7,253 nt of DNA from an uncultured euryarchaeote (GCA_937872085.1 CALMQK010000341.1:1-7253); one strand, 5' to 3'. Counted from the stretch's first letter, positions 1-5,687 are shown. Notes: generated by a model from the sequence alone, not told the origin. Numbers and translations: made by a program.

Positions 1-400
1 CATGTTGTCCGAAGAAAGCGAGCCATCCGACCGTGCTGATCGCGACCATCGAGATGGCGGTTGCTATTCCCAGGGGCAGGTAGTATCCCAAGTATGAGAA
101 TGCGCGGTCTAGGGGCGCAGTTGCAACATGTGTGATGCTCTTATCGTCAATCTCATCACGTATCAGTGACGAGCCAAAGATCATCGCCATGACCGGCATG
201 AAGAAGAAGAGGATCAGCGTGTCCATCAGATTCGTCCCATCTTCGAGCGGGGCCTTGCTCTGCGAACCCGCATAGCCCATGACTGCGGCGACGAACAAAG
301 TGACGAGGATCGTAATAATCGCCTTCTTGCCAAAGAGCAGCTTCTTCGTCGAGTAGAATGTCAGCGCTTGAATCCCAACGAAGACTCTCTTTATGTCCAT
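1..400 (-). CDS. ABC-2 type exporter permease subunit (second permease; 3' end outside window)
   Basis: Last visible gene of the exporter operon, an integral-membrane subunit that would form the transport path with the ATPase encoded just upstream. Only the first 133 codons are present and the frame stays open to the window edge. It starts ATG (MDIKRVFVG), has a cytosolic N-terminus, and shows hydrophobic helices at about residues 25-44, 59-80 and 101-130. Between helices 2 and 3 is the segment RDEIDDKSITHVATAPLDR (81-99). Such an acidic stretch followed by a short Thr-Ala-Pro motif and a basic residue is typical of ABC-2 permeases, in a loop thought to contact the ATPase. A GGAGGT SD overlaps the stop codon of the preceding ATPase gene, with only 4 nt between genes, so translation is probably coupled. 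Substrate unknown. The family call is firm; the substrate cannot be inferred. Confidence 0.85.
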   Translation of the reverse strand, partial: MDIKRVFVGIQALTFYSTKKLLFGKKAIITILVTLFVAAVMGYAGSQSKAPLEDGTNLMDTLILFFFMPVMAMIFGSSLIRDEIDDKSITHVATAPLDRAFSYLGYYLPLGIATAISMVAISTVGWLAFFGQH

Positions 401-404
401 CCCT

Positions 405-1355
405 CTACCTCCCCACGAGATACCTGAAGACAGCCTCGAGGTTATCGTCCAGACTGTACATCTTGCTCACGGAGCACTGAGCTTTGTCGATAAGCGCCGG
501 AAGACCGTTGAAGAAATCATCGGGTTTTGACACTTGGACCGTCAAGCTGTCCTTGTTGTCGTTGAAAGCCACCGACACAACATAGTCCTGATCGAGCAGG
601 ATCTTTGCCAGGGCAGTCACCCTCTCCCCCTCTATGATGATATTATGCGGGTGTCTGTCCATGAGATTCCTGATCTCGGATATGTCTCCTGACGCAACCG
701 CCCTCCCCCGGTAGACCAAAGCCACACTGTGGGTCATACGCTCTATCTCGAAGAGGACGTGAGAGCTCACGATAACGTCGTGCCCGTGGTCCCTGTTGAG
801 CATCTTGATCAGGTCGATGATGTCCTTCCGCACCAGCGGGTCTGTCCCGCTGAGCGGCTCGTCGAGTATGAGCAGCTTGGGGTCGTGCAGGAGCGCCCCG
901 GCGATCTTCATCCTCTGTTTCATTCCCTTGCTGTAGCCCCCAGTCTTTCGGTCAATAGCTCGCTCCATTTCGACCAGCTTGACGACCTCTTGGATGCGCT
1001 TTGACAGTGCCGTGCCGTGCATCATCTGTAGTTTTCCGATGAGGGTCAGATACTCGCGCCCGGTCGAATCGGCAGGAAGCGACTCATAGTCAGGGCAGAA
1101 ACCGATCGAGGAGTGCAGCTGGGCGTTCTTCCACGGAATCTTTCCGAGCACCGAAATGCTGCCCGCATTGGGTTTGATGAGGCCCAATATGAGCTTGAAT
1201 AAAGTGCTCTTGCCAGAGCCATTTGGGCCGACTATGCCAGTTATACCCGGCATGACTCTGAGTGCGAAGCCGTTGAGGCCTATCACCTGCCCGTACCATT
1301 TGCTAAGGGCTTGTGCCTGTACGATGGGCATCGGTCCATTCTCCTGAGAGGTCAC
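405..1355 (-). CDS. ABC-2 exporter ATP-binding protein (second ATPase)
   Basis: Cytosolic ATPase that would power the adjacent permease(s). 316 residues. Walker A GPNGSGKST at 43-51, signature YSKGM at 141-145 in place of LSGGQ, Walker B LLILDEP at 161-167, D-loop SGTD at 169-172, and switch His199 in VIVSSH. The Q-loop position carries Asp (CPD, 87-89) where classical importers have Gln; an acidic residue here is common in ABC-2 exporters. Residues about 225-316 form a C-terminal accessory region ending in a DDNLEAVFRYL-type helix, usual for this class. The start is GTG, overlapping the preceding permease stop (GTGA), with GGAGGT 9 nt upstream. An in-frame ATG at codon 9 (1331) also has an AGGAG and is an alternative. 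A NatA-like or drug/peptide exporter role is possible, but the substrate is not visible. Confidence 0.93.
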   Translation of the reverse strand: MTSQENGPMPIVQAQALSKWYGQVIGLNGFALRVMPGITGIVGPNGSGKSTLFKLILGLIKPNAGSISVLGKIPWKNAQLHSSIGFCPDYESLPADSTGREYLTLIGKLQMMHGTALSKRIQEVVKLVEMERAIDRKTGGYSKGMKQRMKIAGALLHDPKLLILDEPLSGTDPLVRKDIIDLIKMLNRDHGHDVIVSSHVLFEIERMTHSVALVYRGRAVASGDISEIRNLMDRHPHNIIIEGERVTALAKILLDQDYVVSVAFNDNKDSLTVQVSKPDDFFNGLPALIDKAQCSVSKMYSLDDNLEAVFRYLVGR

Positions 1356-2173
1356 TTGCCAACCACCTCCCTAGTCATTCTGAAGTACACTATCACGGCT
1401 GGGACTATGATCAGAGATGCTACGATCAGGAGAAGGGCGGTCTTATCGACATAGCTCGGAACCTGTCCCTCATACAACCACTTGAAGAGGATTGATAGCG
1501 AATCGATCGGGCTGATGACTCTCCATCCCCTGGAGAACTGGGAGAATATCTCCACGACAACGGTCAAGCCGAAGAATGCCATGAAGGTTCCGACCGCTGC
1601 GTAGCTCTTCCTTCTGGTGAAGGATGAAATCATCAGGCCGAACGGGACGAAGAACAAGGTCATGAGAGCTCCGACCAGCACTGTCTCTCCCAAGACCTCG
1701 AAGCTGTGCCCATAGTCGCTGCCGGTCTGGGTCGCTATTGAAACGGAGGCGATAAGGACTGGGGGAATCACGCAGAAAAGGCTCATCACGAGCAGCGCAC
1801 CGGCGGCCTTGCCGACCAGATAGTCCCTGACTTTGAGTGCCCTCGAAAAGTATAGAACAAAAGAGCGGTTGGCCAAGTCCTCCGATATGAGGTCGGACGT
1901 CACCACAGCAGCCAGAAGAATGGAAAGAACCGTGAACAAGCCGCTTCCCAGGTAGGAGGTCATATCGGAACCCTCTAGTTTGTCGTGAGAGACGAGGATG
2001 ATCGTAAACAGACTAAACGTGTGGACGAGCATGAATCCCAGAACCATCAGTACGATGACACCTATCGAGGAGAGCTTGTGTCGGAACACGCTTCGAAAGA
2101 TGACGTAGAGCCGAAGATTCACGGCGGTCCTCTCACCCTTCCACGGGTGATACTCGATGGGGTTAATGCCCAT
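1352..2173 (-). CDS. ABC-2 type exporter permease subunit (first permease)
   Basis: Integral-membrane permease of 273 residues, the usual size for ABC-2 permeases. Hydrophobic helices lie at about 35-61, 78-94, 122-147, 162-184, 191-210 and 245-264, giving the six-helix pattern of the family. The loop after helix 2 has ISEDLANRSFVLYFSRALK (96-114), matching the conserved acidic region followed by a basic residue that is thought to dock with the ATPase. The start ATG overlaps the 3' end of the upstream ATPase gene by 11 nt and has a GGGGAGG SD about 9 nt before it. Its own stop overlaps the next ATPase start by 4 nt. Co-translation with both ATPases is therefore likely. The second permease further down the operon suggests a heterodimeric membrane domain, although two homodimeric exporters cannot be excluded. 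Confidence 0.9.
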   Translation of the reverse strand: MGINPIEYHPWKGERTAVNLRLYVIFRSVFRHKLSSIGVIVLMVLGFMLVHTFSLFTIILVSHDKLEGSDMTSYLGSGLFTVLSILLAAVVTSDLISEDLANRSFVLYFSRALKVRDYLVGKAAGALLVMSLFCVIPPVLIASVSIATQTGSDYGHSFEVLGETVLVGALMTLFFVPFGLMISSFTRRKSYAAVGTFMAFFGLTVVVEIFSQFSRGWRVISPIDSLSILFKWLYEGQVPSYVDKTALLLIVASLIIVPAVIVYFRMTREVVGK

Positions 2174-3149
2174 CTCTTCCGCCTCCCCTGAATGCTCGGA
2201 GGAACACCTCTTCGAGATCCAGCCTCTCTGGGCGGAAGCTCCTCACTTGGACGCCATTCTCGGCAGCCAATCTTAAGACCTTCTTCCCGTCCTCGCACCC
2301 CCGGATGAGCAGAGTGAATTCTCCAGCCTCGTCCTTCCTGTCAACTATCTGGCAAACCTGCTCCAGAGCCCGCACATATCCCGACAAAGCCTGTTCGCTG
2401 CCTCGAACGGTGAGGCTACGTACCCCCTCTTCGCCAGCCAAGAGAGTCGTCATCTCACCGGAACGAACCAGCTTTCCGTTGTCGATTATGACGGCGTAGT
2501 CGCAAATCCGTTCGAGATCCTCAAGGATATGAGACGAAACGACAATCGTCTTTTCGGAAGATGCCATCTTAGTCACGAGGCTTAGCATCTCCTCCCTTCC
2601 CTGAGGGTCCATGCCGCTGGTCGGCTCGTCTAGGAACAAGAGCTTGGGATCGTGGACTATCGCCTGCGCGAGCTTCACCTTCTGCTTCATGCCGGTGGAG
2701 TAGGACTTGATCGGTCTGTACCTCTCTTCCCCGATCCCCACGAAATCCAGCATCTCGTGACTGCGCTGGATCGCGTCACGAGACACCATGCCCGAGATCA
2801 TCCCCAGATAGGACACGAGTTCCACCGCGTTGATTGACGGTATGAGGCAATCGTGTTCGGGCATGTATCCGATAAAGTCCCTGATCTGGAGGCTCTGGGT
2901 TTGGGGGTCCAGTCCGCCAACAGATATCGTTCCTCTGTCAAGGACCAGGAGTCCAAGAGAGGCCTTGATGAGAGTGCTCTTTCCCGCGCCGTTGGGTCCC
3001 AAGAGACCGACAATTCCGCGCGGAATATCCGCAGTGAATCCGTCAAGAGCCGTCACCGACCCGAAGCTGACGGTCACATCTCTCGCAGAGATGTGGATCG
3101 GATTCACGCCGGAGGCTCTCTCTTGACCCACGGCAATCTCTTCTGCCAT
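2163..3149 (-). CDS. ABC-2 exporter ATP-binding protein (first ATPase, first gene of operon)
   Basis: Cytosolic ATPase, 328 residues from the chosen start. Walker A GPNGAGKST at 51-59, acidic Q-loop residue Glu98 (YMPE), signature YSTGM at 150-154, Walker B LLFLDEP at 170-176, D-loop SGMD at 178-181, switch His207 in VVSSH. Residues about 240-328 form a C-terminal accessory domain resembling DUF4162, ending in LDLEEVFLRAF. I chose the ATG at 3149 over an in-frame ATG at 3182 because a TATA box (CTTATAT, 3173-3179) sits about 26 bp before it. That predicts a transcript starting at or next to this ATG, so a leaderless message, and the 3182 codon would lie upstream of the RNA start. The other three operon genes have SD motifs, as expected for downstream cistrons. 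Substrate unknown. Confidence 0.92.
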   Translation of the reverse strand: MAEEIAVGQERASGVNPIHISARDVTVSFGSVTALDGFTADIPRGIVGLLGPNGAGKSTLIKASLGLLVLDRGTISVGGLDPQTQSLQIRDFIGYMPEHDCLIPSINAVELVSYLGMISGMVSRDAIQRSHEMLDFVGIGEERYRPIKSYSTGMKQKVKLAQAIVHDPKLLFLDEPTSGMDPQGREEMLSLVTKMASSEKTIVVSSHILEDLERICDYAVIIDNGKLVRSGEMTTLLAGEEGVRSLTVRGSEQALSGYVRALEQVCQIVDRKDEAGEFTLLIRGCEDGKKVLRLAAENGVQVRSFRPERLDLEEVFLRAFRGGGRDGH

Positions 3150-3172
3150 CGACCGAACGATACGAACGAGAG

Positions 3173-3186
3173 ATATAAGCATTTCG
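3173..3186 (-). promoter_or_regulatory. BRE/TATA promoter of the ABC exporter operon
   Basis: On the minus strand the sequence reads CGAAATG then CTTATAT, a purine-rich BRE followed by a TATA box. Its centre is about 26 bp before the ATG at 3149, the normal archaeal distance from TATA to RNA start. This supports leaderless transcription of the first ATPase gene. The spacing is read directly; promoter activity is inferred. Confidence 0.7.
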
Positions 3187-3348
3187 AGTAGTCCTCTCGC
3201 AAATAGTCACGGAGTAATGGTACGAATACCCCAGTTTCCATTATTGAACGACTAGCCCAGGGACACTTTGACGTAGAGGTCTTTTCCGAGGGGGATATCG
3301 CAGATCAAGAGTTCGTTTGCATCATTTTGAATGCACACCGCCGCAAGC

Positions 3349-3368
3349 CTTTTTCTCTGAAGGGTGAT
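3349..3368 (+). promoter_or_regulatory. Weak TATA-like element and GGTGAT SD before the 189-residue hypothetical gene
   Basis: A T-rich stretch, CTTTTTCT at 3349-3356, lies about 27 bp before the start codons at 3377/3380 and could act as a poor TATA box. GGTGAT at 3363-3368 complements the archaeal 16S rRNA 3' end and is 8 nt before TTG 3377 or 11 nt before ATG 3380. If transcription starts 26 bp from the T-run, the SD would be excluded from the message, so only one of the two elements is likely to matter. Confidence 0.35.
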
Positions 3369-3376
3369 ATCAGGAC

Positions 3377-3949
3377 TTGATGGCTCTTGATGATCTCACT
3401 GCGTCAATGCTGAGAATGGCTAATTTCTTGGACCATACTTTCCTGAAAGACACGGGAATGCAGATACTGGCGCTGAAGGACCGAATCGATAAGGCAAGAG
3501 GCGAGAACGCCACTGACGAGCTCAAGAAGGCACTCATTGGACTGAGGACTTACTTCGAAGGCTGGGGAGGAGGCCTCTATGATGTCCTCTTCAGCAAAGC
3601 AAATAAGAACATACCAATAGGTATGACTGCCGAGGCTGCCGATGGGACTTGGAGGGAATTGCTGGATGACCTCTTCTTTAATCTCCTCTTCTGGGACACT
3701 GACAAAAAGAAGGCACAGAAGGCATTCGGCAAGGCGATGACGATCTACAATAAGATGCTTGATAAGTCGGATGAGAAGTTCCTCAAGGAACACCCAGAAT
3801 GGACCGAGAAGTATCGAAGAGGAGAAAAAGCGCGACTACTAGTCGGGGAATACTTTCACTGGGACCCTGACTGGTTCAAGGAATGGTCGGATCTTGGAAA
3901 GTTGGAGGACGACGCTGGACCTGAGAAGGCAACATCTGAAACAAGGTAG
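3377..3949 (+). CDS. Hypothetical soluble helical protein, 189-190 residues
   Basis: No family recognised. The start is TTG (3377) or, more likely, the ATG immediately after it (3380); an in-frame TGA at 3365 rules out a longer form. The protein has no signal peptide or membrane helix. It is rich in Lys, Glu, Asp, Trp and Phe and looks mostly alpha-helical: residues about 4-40 and 43-60 are amphipathic. A Gly-rich turn (GWGGG, 62-66) is followed by an aromatic acidic stretch (LLDDLFFNLLFWDTDKKK, 94-111) and a Trp-rich tail (HWDPDWFKEWSDL, 161-173). A short polar Glu/Asp/Lys tail ends it. It stands alone, divergent from the ABC operon and convergent with the isomerase gene, so context suggests no role. 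The overlapping minus-strand frame at 3404-3793 is shorter and less protein-like, so I take this strand as coding. Confidence 0.75.
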   Translation: MMALDDLTASMLRMANFLDHTFLKDTGMQILALKDRIDKARGENATDELKKALIGLRTYFEGWGGGLYDVLFSKANKNIPIGMTAEAADGTWRELLDDLFFNLLFWDTDKKKAQKAFGKAMTIYNKMLDKSDEKFLKEHPEWTEKYRRGEKARLLVGEYFHWDPDWFKEWSDLGKLEDDAGPEKATSETR

Positions 3950-3972
3950 TTTGCATCTTGATAAAATGCGAA
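3950..3972. terminator. Possible hairpin between convergent genes
   Basis: TTTGCAT (3950-3956) can pair with ATGCGAA (3966-3972) in a 7-bp stem with one G-U pair and a 9-nt AT-rich loop. It begins directly after the stop at 3949 and ends 8 nt before the stop of the convergent isomerase gene, a place where a bidirectional terminator is expected. The stem is weak and lacks a long U-run, so this is tentative. Confidence 0.3.
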
Positions 3973-3980
3973 CCTCTAGC

Positions 3981-4796
3981 CTAGGTGCCGGCGGACAGGG
4001 CCTTCAGGATCGACCTAGCTGCGTGGTCTAGGTACTCCTCCGGGGCGCCTTCAAAGTATCTAGGTCGATGAGTTATTTCGAAGTTGAGGGGTTTAGAATA
4101 GCCGCTCTGTTCGATCCAATGCATCACTCTCTGCCAGTCGACTGACCCGTAGAACGGGGGCTGATGGTTGTCCTCCTTTCCTCGGTTGTCATGGAGATGC
4201 AGAACCTTGAGCCTGTTGCTGAATTTCATCAGGTCATCGATGTTGTTGTAGAGGTTGGCGTGACCTGAGTCGAAGCAGTAGCCCACGAATTCGGGCGCGA
4301 ACTTCTCGAAATATTGCGCGAGGACCTTGTCATCGGCGGGAAAGCAGTTTTCCGCTGCAAGGGCGATACCGAGGTCCTCACAGAGAGTCCTCACGTTCTC
4401 GATGGCTTTGCACGACCGCGCATAATCCGAGGCCTCCTTAGGAGGATGCACGACGACTGCATCGCCCCCTATGGCGGAACAGAACTCTATTCGGTTCCTG
4501 AGCAACTGTACATACTTCTCGAACGCGCCCTCGTCCTGTGAACCGATCTTGATGCCCGGAGCGTCGGACCCGTGGACATCTTGGCACTTCAGCCCGTGGG
4601 ACTCTATGAGTTGACTGAACCGCTTGAAGTCTTCCTTGGAATAGAGGACGCCATTGTTCCAGTCATCGCACCAATGAAGGAACCTGAAGCCCTGATTAGC
4701 GAAGAGTCTGAGCTTGGTCTCCAGGTCAAACTGGAAAGAGTAATTGAACATATCAGTGGTTATGCTCGCTCTTCGCGAAAGCGTCTCGGTATCCAT
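3981..4796 (-). CDS. Sugar phosphate isomerase/epimerase-like TIM-barrel protein (AP_endonuc_2 / xylose isomerase-like)
   Basis: Predicted cytosolic metal-dependent isomerase or epimerase of 271 residues, the usual length for the family. Candidate metal and catalytic positions lie in the expected order at strand ends: His117 (VVVHPP), Glu149 (AAENCF), Asp176 and His179 (CFDSGHAN), His200/His202-Asp203 (LHLHDN), Asp209/His211 with the loop PPFYGSVDW (213-221), and Glu240 (NFEIT). The AAEN, FDxGHAN and HLHDN motifs are characteristic of the family, which includes hydroxypyruvate isomerase, inosose dehydratase, ketose epimerases and endonuclease IV. Which reaction it performs cannot be decided. 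The N-terminal dozen residues before TTDMFNYSF may be an extension; ATG at codon 16 is an alternative, and no SD precedes the first ATG. No sugar-pathway neighbours are present, so it seems to stand alone. Confidence 0.85.
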   Translation of the reverse strand: MDTETLSRRASITTDMFNYSFQFDLETKLRLFANQGFRFLHWCDDWNNGVLYSKEDFKRFSQLIESHGLKCQDVHGSDAPGIKIGSQDEGAFEKYVQLLRNRIEFCSAIGGDAVVVHPPKEASDYARSCKAIENVRTLCEDLGIALAAENCFPADDKVLAQYFEKFAPEFVGYCFDSGHANLYNNIDDLMKFSNRLKVLHLHDNRGKEDNHQPPFYGSVDWQRVMHWIEQSGYSKPLNFEITHRPRYFEGAPEEYLDHAARSILKALSAGT

Positions 4797-4942
4797 AACT
4801 AGCCCAGAGTAGGAAAGGACCAGCGCCTAGTTCAATGCTTTCGTGGGACCGGGCGGCCTCGAGGTCCGTATGATGATGTATGAGCTCGAAAGGCCAAGGA
4901 CAAGAAGTCCCCCGCGAACCGTTCTATCTTGCCATCCACGTA

Positions 4943-4960
4943 CGAAAGTTTAGATATATG
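4943..4960 (+). promoter_or_regulatory. BRE/TATA promoter of the small winged-helix gene
   Basis: CGAAAG (4943-4948) followed at once by TTTAGATATATG (4949-4960) is a good archaeal BRE-TATA pair. Counting about 26 bp from the TATA centre predicts an RNA start near 4978. A GTG lies exactly there, so the transcript could be leaderless on that GTG or carry a leader of about 60 nt to the SD at 5024. Spacing is seen; function is inferred. Confidence 0.6.
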
Positions 4961-4977
4961 GCGTGCAGTAGATTATT

Positions 4978-5106
4978 GTGAATAGACGGACAAGGATGCT
5001 CACACTGACAGTCCGAATGGCACAAAGGAGGCGGTACTATTCAGCCTGGCATTTACGGAACACTCTGTCTGCATGCACTATATCGCGGACCTGGAACGCC
5101 CACTAG
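4978..5106 (+). other. 42-codon ORF overlapping the winged-helix frame (possible leader ORF or displaced N-terminus)
   Basis: Starts GTG at the predicted RNA start, contains in-frame ATGs at 4996 and 5017, and ends TAG at 5104-5106. Its peptide is strongly basic at residues 14-20 (MAQRRRY). It lies one frame away from the winged-helix reading frame and overlaps it by nearly 70 nt. Either it is a translated leader ORF, or a single-base change separated it from the winged-helix frame, of which it would be the original N-terminus. I see no proof that it is translated. Confidence 0.3.
5024..5031 (+). promoter_or_regulatory. Strong SD (AAAGGAGG) preceding an ATT codon
   Basis: AAAGGAGG lies 7 nt before ATT at 5039-5041, ideal initiation spacing, but no ATG, GTG or TTG occurs at the right distance in the winged-helix frame. 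The SD is the main reason for placing the start of that gene here. Confidence 0.5.
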
Positions 5107-5287
5107 CATATCGAAATCAACGGGCATACACCTGTCTCACGTAAGCGGCACGCTCAAAGTACTCAGTTCATACGGGTTCGTAGAATGTGCCAACCCCGAG
5201 GCCCGGAAGAATCGCATCTACAGGATTTGCCAGAAGGGAATTCGGATGATCAGACCCGAGACCCCCGTCCCCGAGCGTGGGGTCTAG
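5039..5287 (+). CDS. Small winged helix-turn-helix regulator with no canonical start codon (ATT start, frameshift or pseudogene)
   Basis: The frame is open from 5009 to the TAG at 5285-5287; from ATT 5039 it gives 82 residues. It reads as a compact archaeal ArsR/MarR-like winged helix. Helix 1 is IYGTLCLHALYRGP (5-18), helix 2 TPTSISKSTG (20-29), recognition helix HLSHVSGTLKVLSSYG (31-46), and the wing FVECANPEARKNRIYRI (47-63), followed by a short basic end and a Pro/Glu-rich tail. The SHVSxTLKxL...G(F/L)VEC pattern is very typical of archaeal one-domain transcription factors. It should bind DNA as a dimer; the target is unknown. The oddity is the N-terminus: no ATG, GTG or TTG exists before codon 70. 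A strong SD stands 7 nt before ATT, one base from ATG. AUU initiation, a frameshift from the upstream GTG frame, a sequencing error or recent inactivation are all possible. Confidence 0.6.
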   Translation: MQPGIYGTLCLHALYRGPGTPTSISKSTGIHLSHVSGTLKVLSSYGFVECANPEARKNRIYRICQKGIRMIRPETPVPERGV

Positions 5288-5504
5288 GAAGTTTCCACCG
5301 CACGACATGGAACTCTTGTCTTTGGTGGTTCAGATCTAGATACATGTGAACGTTCCCGAATTTCGCGAACCGATGGCCTTCCGCATCGCTTTGAAACTCT
5401 CCTATCAACTCATCCGCTTCCCGACCCGCATTCTTAGCAGTCTCTCGACCAAACGCATAGACGAGTTCCCGTCCGCATGTGGTGGTCAAGATGAGGATAA
5501 TCAT
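5250..5504 (-). CDS. Small hypothetical protein, 84 residues
   Basis: No family recognised. The middle of the product (ETAKNAGREADELIGEFQSD, then HRFAKFGNVHMYLDLNHQRQ, about residues 20-63) looks like a folded alpha/beta protein: a charged helix followed by strands ending HVVRWKLP. The C-terminus is basic and Gly/Arg-rich. It overlaps the 3' end of the winged-helix gene by 38 nt in convergent orientation. The ATG at 5504 is the only standard start near the N-terminus and has no SD; it overlaps by ATGA the stop of a 30-codon ORF (5593-5501). A TATA-like TTTATATA on the minus strand (5628-5635) could serve both. Composition is reasonable, but the gene is short and unsupported by homology that I can recall. 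Confidence 0.4.
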   Translation of the reverse strand: MIILILTTTCGRELVYAFGRETAKNAGREADELIGEFQSDAEGHRFAKFGNVHMYLDLNHQRQEFHVVRWKLPRPHARGRGSRV

Positions 5505-5593
5505 GCGGGTGATGAGTAGTAGTTTACGGCGATTAGGTCTGCTGTGTCGTCAATCCCTCTATCAGCCGGAGGGCAGTCTTCCGCGTGTCTCAT
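5501..5593 (-). CDS. Possible 30-residue ORF upstream of and overlapping the 84-residue gene
   Basis: Starts ATG inside the palindrome at 5588-5599 and ends TGA at 5503-5501, overlapping the next ATG as ATGA. It encodes a short acidic peptide (MRHAEDCPPADRGIDD, then LIAVNYYSSPA) of no known family. A minus-strand TATA box at 5628-5635 predicts RNA starting near 5605, giving a leader of about 12 nt to this ATG. It could be a leader peptide coupled to the 84-residue gene, or chance. Confidence 0.25.
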   Translation of the reverse strand: MRHAEDCPPADRGIDDTADLIAVNYYSSPA

Positions 5594-5599
5594 ATGAGA
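5588..5599. repeat. Perfect 12-bp palindrome TCTCATATGAGA (operator candidate)
   Basis: Two TCTCAT/ATGAGA half-sites abut with no spacer. The same half-site returns at 5623-5640. It lies upstream of the toxin-antitoxin-like pair and covers the start of the minus-strand 30-codon ORF, so a bound dimer could affect both directions. Confidence 0.5.
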
Positions 5600-5622
5600 T
5601 TCTAACTCCCAGTTCTTTCTAT

Positions 5623-5640
5623 TCTCATATATAAATGAGA
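5623..5640. repeat. Inverted repeat TCTCAT-N6-ATGAGA containing a TATA-like core
   Basis: Perfect 6-bp arms at 5623-5628 and 5635-5640 flank ATATAA. On the minus strand the element contains TTTATATA (5635-5628), a good TATA box facing the small minus-strand ORFs. An operator placed over a TATA box would block TBP, so repression by a dimeric winged-helix protein is a natural reading. Confidence 0.55.
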
Positions 5641-5655
5641 TTGCGCTGGGTAATA

Positions 5656-5687
5656 GAAACATTCATATATGTTTCATGTATATGAAA
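5656..5687. repeat. Nested inverted repeats over the promoter of the abiE-like pair
   Basis: Two overlapping dyads: GAAACAT (5656-5662) and ATGTTTC (5669-5675) with a 6-nt spacer, and TTTCAT (5672-5677) and ATGAAA (5682-5687) with a 4-nt spacer. A third pairing, CATATA (5664-5669) with TATATG (5679-5684), bridges them. The TATA-like sequence of the downstream gene falls inside, so binding here should compete with TBP. Confidence 0.6.

Noticed and set aside
729..1004. Plus-strand open frame of 91 codons within the second ATPase gene
   Set aside because: Shadow of the ATPase gene on the opposite strand; no promoter, SD or recognisable protein character.
405..1355. Degenerate ABC signature (YSKGM) and Asp in place of the Q-loop Gln as signs of an inactive ATPase
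   Set aside because: Both are common in ABC-2 exporter ATPases, and the Walker A, Walker B and switch His are intact.
2830..3191. Plus-strand open frames of 98 and 112 codons opposite the first ATPase gene
   Set aside because: They lie opposite the Walker A-containing coding region of a certain gene and show no domain features.
3404..3793. Minus-strand open frame of 129 codons opposite the 189-residue gene
   Set aside because: Shorter than the plus-strand frame, entirely contained in it, and without SD or promoter; the plus-strand product is more protein-like.
4870..4953. ATGATGATG-led ORF of 27 codons
   Set aside because: Too short, Arg/Pro-rich without pattern, no SD, and ends inside the promoter of the winged-helix gene.
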